DNA of 64,000 nucleotides from NCBI RefSeq assembly GCF_928392795.1, contig NZ_CAKMTJ010000001.1, positions 372,001-436,000 of the forward strand. The letters are read 5' to 3'. This document shows positions 60,802-64,000 of this stretch, one piece after another. Both the position numbers and the translations under genes were made by a program. Source of the DNA: Rothia nasimurium. GTDB taxonomy: Bacteria; Actinomycetota; Actinomycetes; Actinomycetales; Micrococcaceae. The notes below the pieces were generated by a model, which saw only the letters and a list, made by a program, of their open reading frames with translations, made no database searches and was not told where the DNA came from. Position 1 is the stretch's first letter. Each line of letters opens with the position of its first letter.

Positions 60802-62739
60802 ATGACTGAATCACACCGTGACCCCGCCCAGCAGGGTGCCTCCCGCGGGGAGGTTGTGGGTTCTGATGTGCTGTGGGTGCGTCTGCGCATTGATCGTGCC
60901 CAGCCCTGGGGGAGCTGGCGGGAGCTAGTGCCTGCCCTGTACAGCGGCGCGTCTGATACCCCGCAGGGGGCGGACGCCGGTGAGCAGCTTGCCCTGCCCA
61001 CTGACGTTGAGCAGCAGGTCCGGGATCAGCTAGAGAGCATTATCGGCATGATTCGGGAGCAGGCTCAGGGAGCTGACCAGAGCTACGAGTACACCGATGA
61101 AGATATCAAGAGCGTTGAGGAGCTCGCTGCCGACCCCGATAAGTTTGATGATCTGATTCAGCAGATTATGCAGGCTGAGCAGGGGAGCGAAGAGCTTGTG
61201 GCAGAGCCTGAAGAGGTTTCTACTGAGGTTACCGCAGAGGAGCTTCAGGCGCTGACCGGCGACCCCACCCCAGAGGATCTGGCCGCGATGGAAGAGCTGA
61301 ACTGGGAGATCACCCCTCAGCTAGCGGGCTATTTAGAGTCGGTGGCGACGGTGACGGCCCTTGAGACGGACGGACGCCGCGCCCAGCTCTTCGTGTTGTG
61401 CGAGCGGGTGCCGGGGCAGGCGTCCTTGCGCACCGTGGAGACCGACAGCACCGGGGTGCTGCTGCCCGGTGTGCCCCTGGACGAGTTTCTGGTGCAACTG
61501 GACGCTCTCTTCCCGTATGTTGCTTGCCTTCTGCCCCAAAAGCCGGGGGAGGACTACCACCTGGCGTCCTTCTCCCAGGGTACCGATTCCCTGAGCCTTG
61601 ACCCGCACGGGGTGAGTGCTGCGCTGGTGGAGCTGTCGATGGCTGACCTTGCTACCTACATGCAGCCTGAGCTCATGGCCGGTGAAGTTGAGGCGGCACC
61701 TGCCGATAAGGGCTGGTCGCTGCTCACCGCAGACCCCCGCACCCTGGCCAACCTGCTTGAAGCCATGAACGTGCCCTCGATTGTGGCTGAGCAGACCCTC
61801 TTTGGTCAGAACCTGACCTTCGTGCTCCCGGCCGATTCCACCGGCCCCGAAACCGGTAGCGTCACCGACTGGGTTAACCAGGTCATGGGCACTCCCGACT
61901 CGGGTCTGGTGGGCACCGTGTTGACTTTCAGCTGGTCACCCCTCACAAAAATCGGCTCTGCCCTTGAACGGGTCTCCAGCGAAGTGGGCAACCTGGTCTG
62001 GAGTCTGCCCGGTCTACTCCCTGCCCCCTTCAGGGAGCTAGCCGCCCGCGACCAGCTTGAACAGCTCATCTGGCTTTATGGGCTAGATGAACAAACAGCT
62101 AACCGCCTGACCAACTACGTGCTGGACTGCGAAAGCAGCGACGGGCTCGAGTCCACCATTCACGCCCTGGAACTGCCCGAAGAGCTCCTCAAAGTGCTCA
62201 CCGGGGCCGTAGGTCTGGACGAGTTCGTGGGCTACCGCCGCTTCACCGTCGATATGAACGGTCTTGACCGTTTCAAGGAAAGCGTCACCGCCTACCCTAA
62301 CGGCACCGATACGCTCAGCACCGTCAGCCGCGAAATCCGCCAGCGCCCCTGGCTTCTGACCGCGGACGCCGCAGCCCAGCTGGGTGCCTCAGGGGCCCTG
62401 GCACTCTGGGCAGCCCGGCGTGCGACACAGGGGCGTTCGCCCCGAGCAGCGCTGATTGCAGCAGCGACTCTAGGAGCTACCGGTGCTGCTGAGATGCTGA
62501 TCGCCCGGGTCTACCAGCGGGTTGTAGCCGCAGAAAAGCTCCCCCCGATGGAGCATCATCAGACCCGCCCCCTCTCACTGACCGAAGAGCTACGGGCCCA
62601 GGCCCAGCAGGAGGAAAAGAGAAGTCCTGAGCCTCAGGCTCCCAAAGTTGTGCGCAATACCCAAAAACTGGGTCGGCAGGCTGGGCAGCTTGCCCGCCAG
62701 CAGCTGGGACGCTTCTTCGGGGCACGCGACCAACAGTAG
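60802..62739 (+). CDS. Unknown 645-residue protein with acidic N-terminal third
   Basis: I recognise no family. The first 180 residues are acidic and rich in Glu, Gln and Asp, and are predicted helical (EQQVRDQLESIIGMIREQAQ). The centre is mixed alpha/beta with many Leu. Residues about 510-580 hold two short Ala-rich hydrophobic segments (AAAQLGASGALALWAARRA and AALIAAATLGATGAAEMLIARV), which could be membrane helices. The tail is basic (KLGRQAGQLARQQLGRFF). There is no signal peptide. AAGGATTGTAAGC precedes ATG 60802. It lies between a Nudix hydrolase and a histidine kinase; a shared role is not shown. Confidence 0.7.
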   Translation: MTESHRDPAQQGASRGEVVGSDVLWVRLRIDRAQPWGSWRELVPALYSGASDTPQGADAGEQLALPTDVEQQVRDQLESIIGMIREQAQGADQSYEYTDEDIKSVEELAADPDKFDDLIQQIMQAEQGSEELVAEPEEVSTEVTAEELQALTGDPTPEDLAAMEELNWEITPQLAGYLESVATVTALETDGRRAQLFVLCERVPGQASLRTVETDSTGVLLPGVPLDEFLVQLDALFPYVACLLPQKPGEDYHLASFSQGTDSLSLDPHGVSAALVELSMADLATYMQPELMAGEVEAAPADKGWSLLTADPRTLANLLEAMNVPSIVAEQTLFGQNLTFVLPADSTGPETGSVTDWVNQVMGTPDSGLVGTVLTFSWSPLTKIGSALERVSSEVGNLVWSLPGLLPAPFRELAARDQLEQLIWLYGLDEQTANRLTNYVLDCESSDGLESTIHALELPEELLKVLTGAVGLDEFVGYRRFTVDMNGLDRFKESVTAYPNGTDTLSTVSREIRQRPWLLTADAAAQLGASGALALWAARRATQGRSPRAALIAAATLGATGAAEMLIARVYQRVVAAEKLPPMEHHQTRPLSLTEELRAQAQQEEKRSPEPQAPKVVRNTQKLGRQAGQLARQQLGRFFGARDQQ

Positions 62740-62783
62740 GTACGTTCCCTCTAGCGGGGGAGTTGCCCCGTGCTAGGTCTTGA

Positions 62784-62789
62784 TACAGT
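62784..62789 (+). promoter_or_regulatory. -10 of the histidine kinase gene, leaderless type
   Basis: TACAGT is six bases before GTG 62796. Confidence 0.5.
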
Positions 62790-62795
62790 GGATTG

Positions 62796-64000
62796 GTGAA
62801 CACTGCCACCCGTTTTTCCTTCTCACAGATAGACCCCGACTGGGAGCGGCCCACCCCACCGGCGGCGTCCTTACGTAAGGATGTTCTGGTGTGGGGCGTG
62901 GTGCTTGCAGCTACTCTTCTCTTGAATGCCGCCTACCACTCTGCGGGTTTTCTGGGGGACGATACCGAGCAGATTCGCTACTCCTATGGGGCAGCTGCTG
63001 CTATGACCCTGCCCTTGATTTTGCGCCGTATCTACCCGCTGAGCATGATGCTGGTAGCTACCGCCCTCTTCTTTGCCCTGAGTTATGTGTCCGAAATAGC
63101 GCCCGCCACCCTGAGCTACCAGCTCTGCTATTTCGCGGTGCTTTTTGCCGGCATAGCCTGGGGCAAAAACCGCACCCTGACCTGGATTGTCTACGCCCTG
63201 GTCTGCGCTGCTGCTCTCGTCTGGATCGTGATTGCCTGGGTGGTAACCGACTCGGCCTACAGCATGGCGGGCGTTGAAGAGTACTCAGGCGGCCCTTTTA
63301 GCCAGGCCACCGCCGGCTACGTAATGGCTTCCGTAACGAATCTTTTCTACTACGGGTGCGCAGCCCTGATGGGGCGCACGGCCTGGAACCAGGCCTACCA
63401 GCGGACCGTCCTTGCGGCCCAGGCCCAGCAGCTAGAGCGGCAGGCTGAGCAGATGGCCCAGGACGCCGTGACCCGCGACCGACTGCGCATCGCCAGAGAA
63501 CTCCACGACTCGGTGGGCCACCACGTCTCGTCCATGGGGATTCAGGCGGCAGCAGCCCGCCGGGCCCTGAGTAAGAAACCTGAACTGGCAGCAGAGCCCC
63601 TGGCCAACATTGAAAAGCTGGCTCGCTCGTCGGTCTCTGAAATGAAGAACCTGATTCGAGTCATGCGGGCAGCCGGGGAAGCGGAGCATGGCGGCGGTTC
63701 GGCGAAAGAACCCCAGGTTGCTGAAATTTTTGACCTGGTAGAGCACATGAGCTCGGTCGGCGTCCAGACCCGGCTGCAGGTAGGGGAGCAGGACCTTGAC
63801 CGCCTGACCCACCTTCACCAGGGAACCCAGCTGTCCATCTACCGCATGGCTCAAGAAGCCCTGACTAACGTGCGCAAACATTCAGCTGCCCAGAATGCGG
63901 TGCTGGCCCTGCGTACCGGCGGCAGCTTTGGAGCCCACTGGGCAGAATTAGAGGTCACCGACGACGGCCCTGCCACCGGCCCAGAGCGGGGAGAAGGCCA
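62796..64000 (+). CDS. NarL-type sensor histidine kinase, 3' end outside the window
   Basis: From GTG 62796 the frame stays open to the window edge (at least 401 residues). A polar N-terminus is followed by several membrane helices between about 35 and 190 (VWGVVLAATLLLNAAY, AMTLPLILRRIYPLSMMLVATALFFAL, LTWIVYALVCAAALVWIVIAWVV). The HisKA_3 motif RLRIARELHDSVGHHVSSMG has phospho-acceptor His237. The ATPase part shows the N box (YRMAQEALTNVRKHS) and the start of the G1 box (EVTDDGP). Its NarL-type response regulator would be expected just downstream. Signal unknown. Confidence 0.9.
   Translation, partial: MNTATRFSFSQIDPDWERPTPPAASLRKDVLVWGVVLAATLLLNAAYHSAGFLGDDTEQIRYSYGAAAAMTLPLILRRIYPLSMMLVATALFFALSYVSEIAPATLSYQLCYFAVLFAGIAWGKNRTLTWIVYALVCAAALVWIVIAWVVTDSAYSMAGVEEYSGGPFSQATAGYVMASVTNLFYYGCAALMGRTAWNQAYQRTVLAAQAQQLERQAEQMAQDAVTRDRLRIARELHDSVGHHVSSMGIQAAAARRALSKKPELAAEPLANIEKLARSSVSEMKNLIRVMRAAGEAEHGGGSAKEPQVAEIFDLVEHMSSVGVQTRLQVGEQDLDRLTHLHQGTQLSIYRMAQEALTNVRKHSAAQNAVLALRTGGSFGAHWAELEVTDDGPATGPERGEG

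Noticed and set aside
62891..63277. Open frame of 128 residues
   Set aside because: It is a shifted frame of the histidine kinase, whose own frame is open to the window edge and has clear domains.

Overview
The window is chromosomal DNA from a moderately high-GC actinomycete, most likely family Micrococcaceae and plausibly Rothia or a close relative. The evidence is a conserved actinobacterial gene order (leuB, ilvE, gltX, ltbR/leuCD, murA-plsC-gpsA-ddl, DUF3515, thiL, DAK2, recG, rsmD, coaD, yceD-rpmF-rnc, mutM, smc, ftsY, amtB-glnK, ffh), a fused oleBC gene as in Micrococcus, GlnR-like boxes, and many apparently leaderless genes. The genus is inferred from gene content, not from a marker gene.

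Layout. 1-4000: end of thrC, a small unknown gene, leuB and ilvE (threonine and branched-chain amino acid synthesis). 4000-7450: an ABC-F ATPase and a membrane protein with a 30-bp repeated pentapeptide tail, which looks acquired. 7500-10700: a fumarylacetoacetase-family hydrolase, gltX, one tRNA-Gln and two identical tRNA-Glu genes. 10760-14290: two adjacent dynamin-like membrane GTPases. 14360-17360: ltbR divergent from leuCD. 17580-28260: murA, plsC, gpsA and ddl (envelope), a DUF3515 lipoprotein, a Pro/Ser-rich surface protein, thiL, a DAK2 protein and recG. 28480-33110: rsmD, a LURP-one protein, an aminotransferase, coaD and yceD-rpmF-rnc. 33210-40800: an AnsP-like permease, mutM and a long-chain olefin operon (oleA, fused oleBC, oleD). 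40997-47100: smc, an MFS exporter and ftsY. 47180-49970: GlnR-like boxes, amtB-glnK and an exonuclease III. 50270-58270: a peptide ABC importer with two paralogous binding proteins. 58480-64000: ffh, a Nudix hydrolase, an unknown 645-residue protein and the start of a NarL-type histidine kinase, cut by the window edge.

How the genes work together. LeuB, LeuCD and IlvE are most of the leucine branch and LtbR is its probable repressor. MurA and Ddl act in peptidoglycan synthesis, GpsA and PlsC in phospholipid synthesis. RpmF, Rnc, RsmD and YceD serve the ribosome; FtsY and Ffh are the two protein GTPases of co-translational targeting. AmtB and GlnK form an ammonium uptake module probably switched on by GlnR. 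OleA, OleBC and OleD together suffice to turn fatty acyl-CoA into long-chain olefins. Points worth a second look are the leaderless promoter pattern, the probable ATT start of yceD, the GlnR boxes, the dynamin pair, the homogenised 30-bp repeat, an over-represented GCGGACGC octamer, and several large palindromes between genes.
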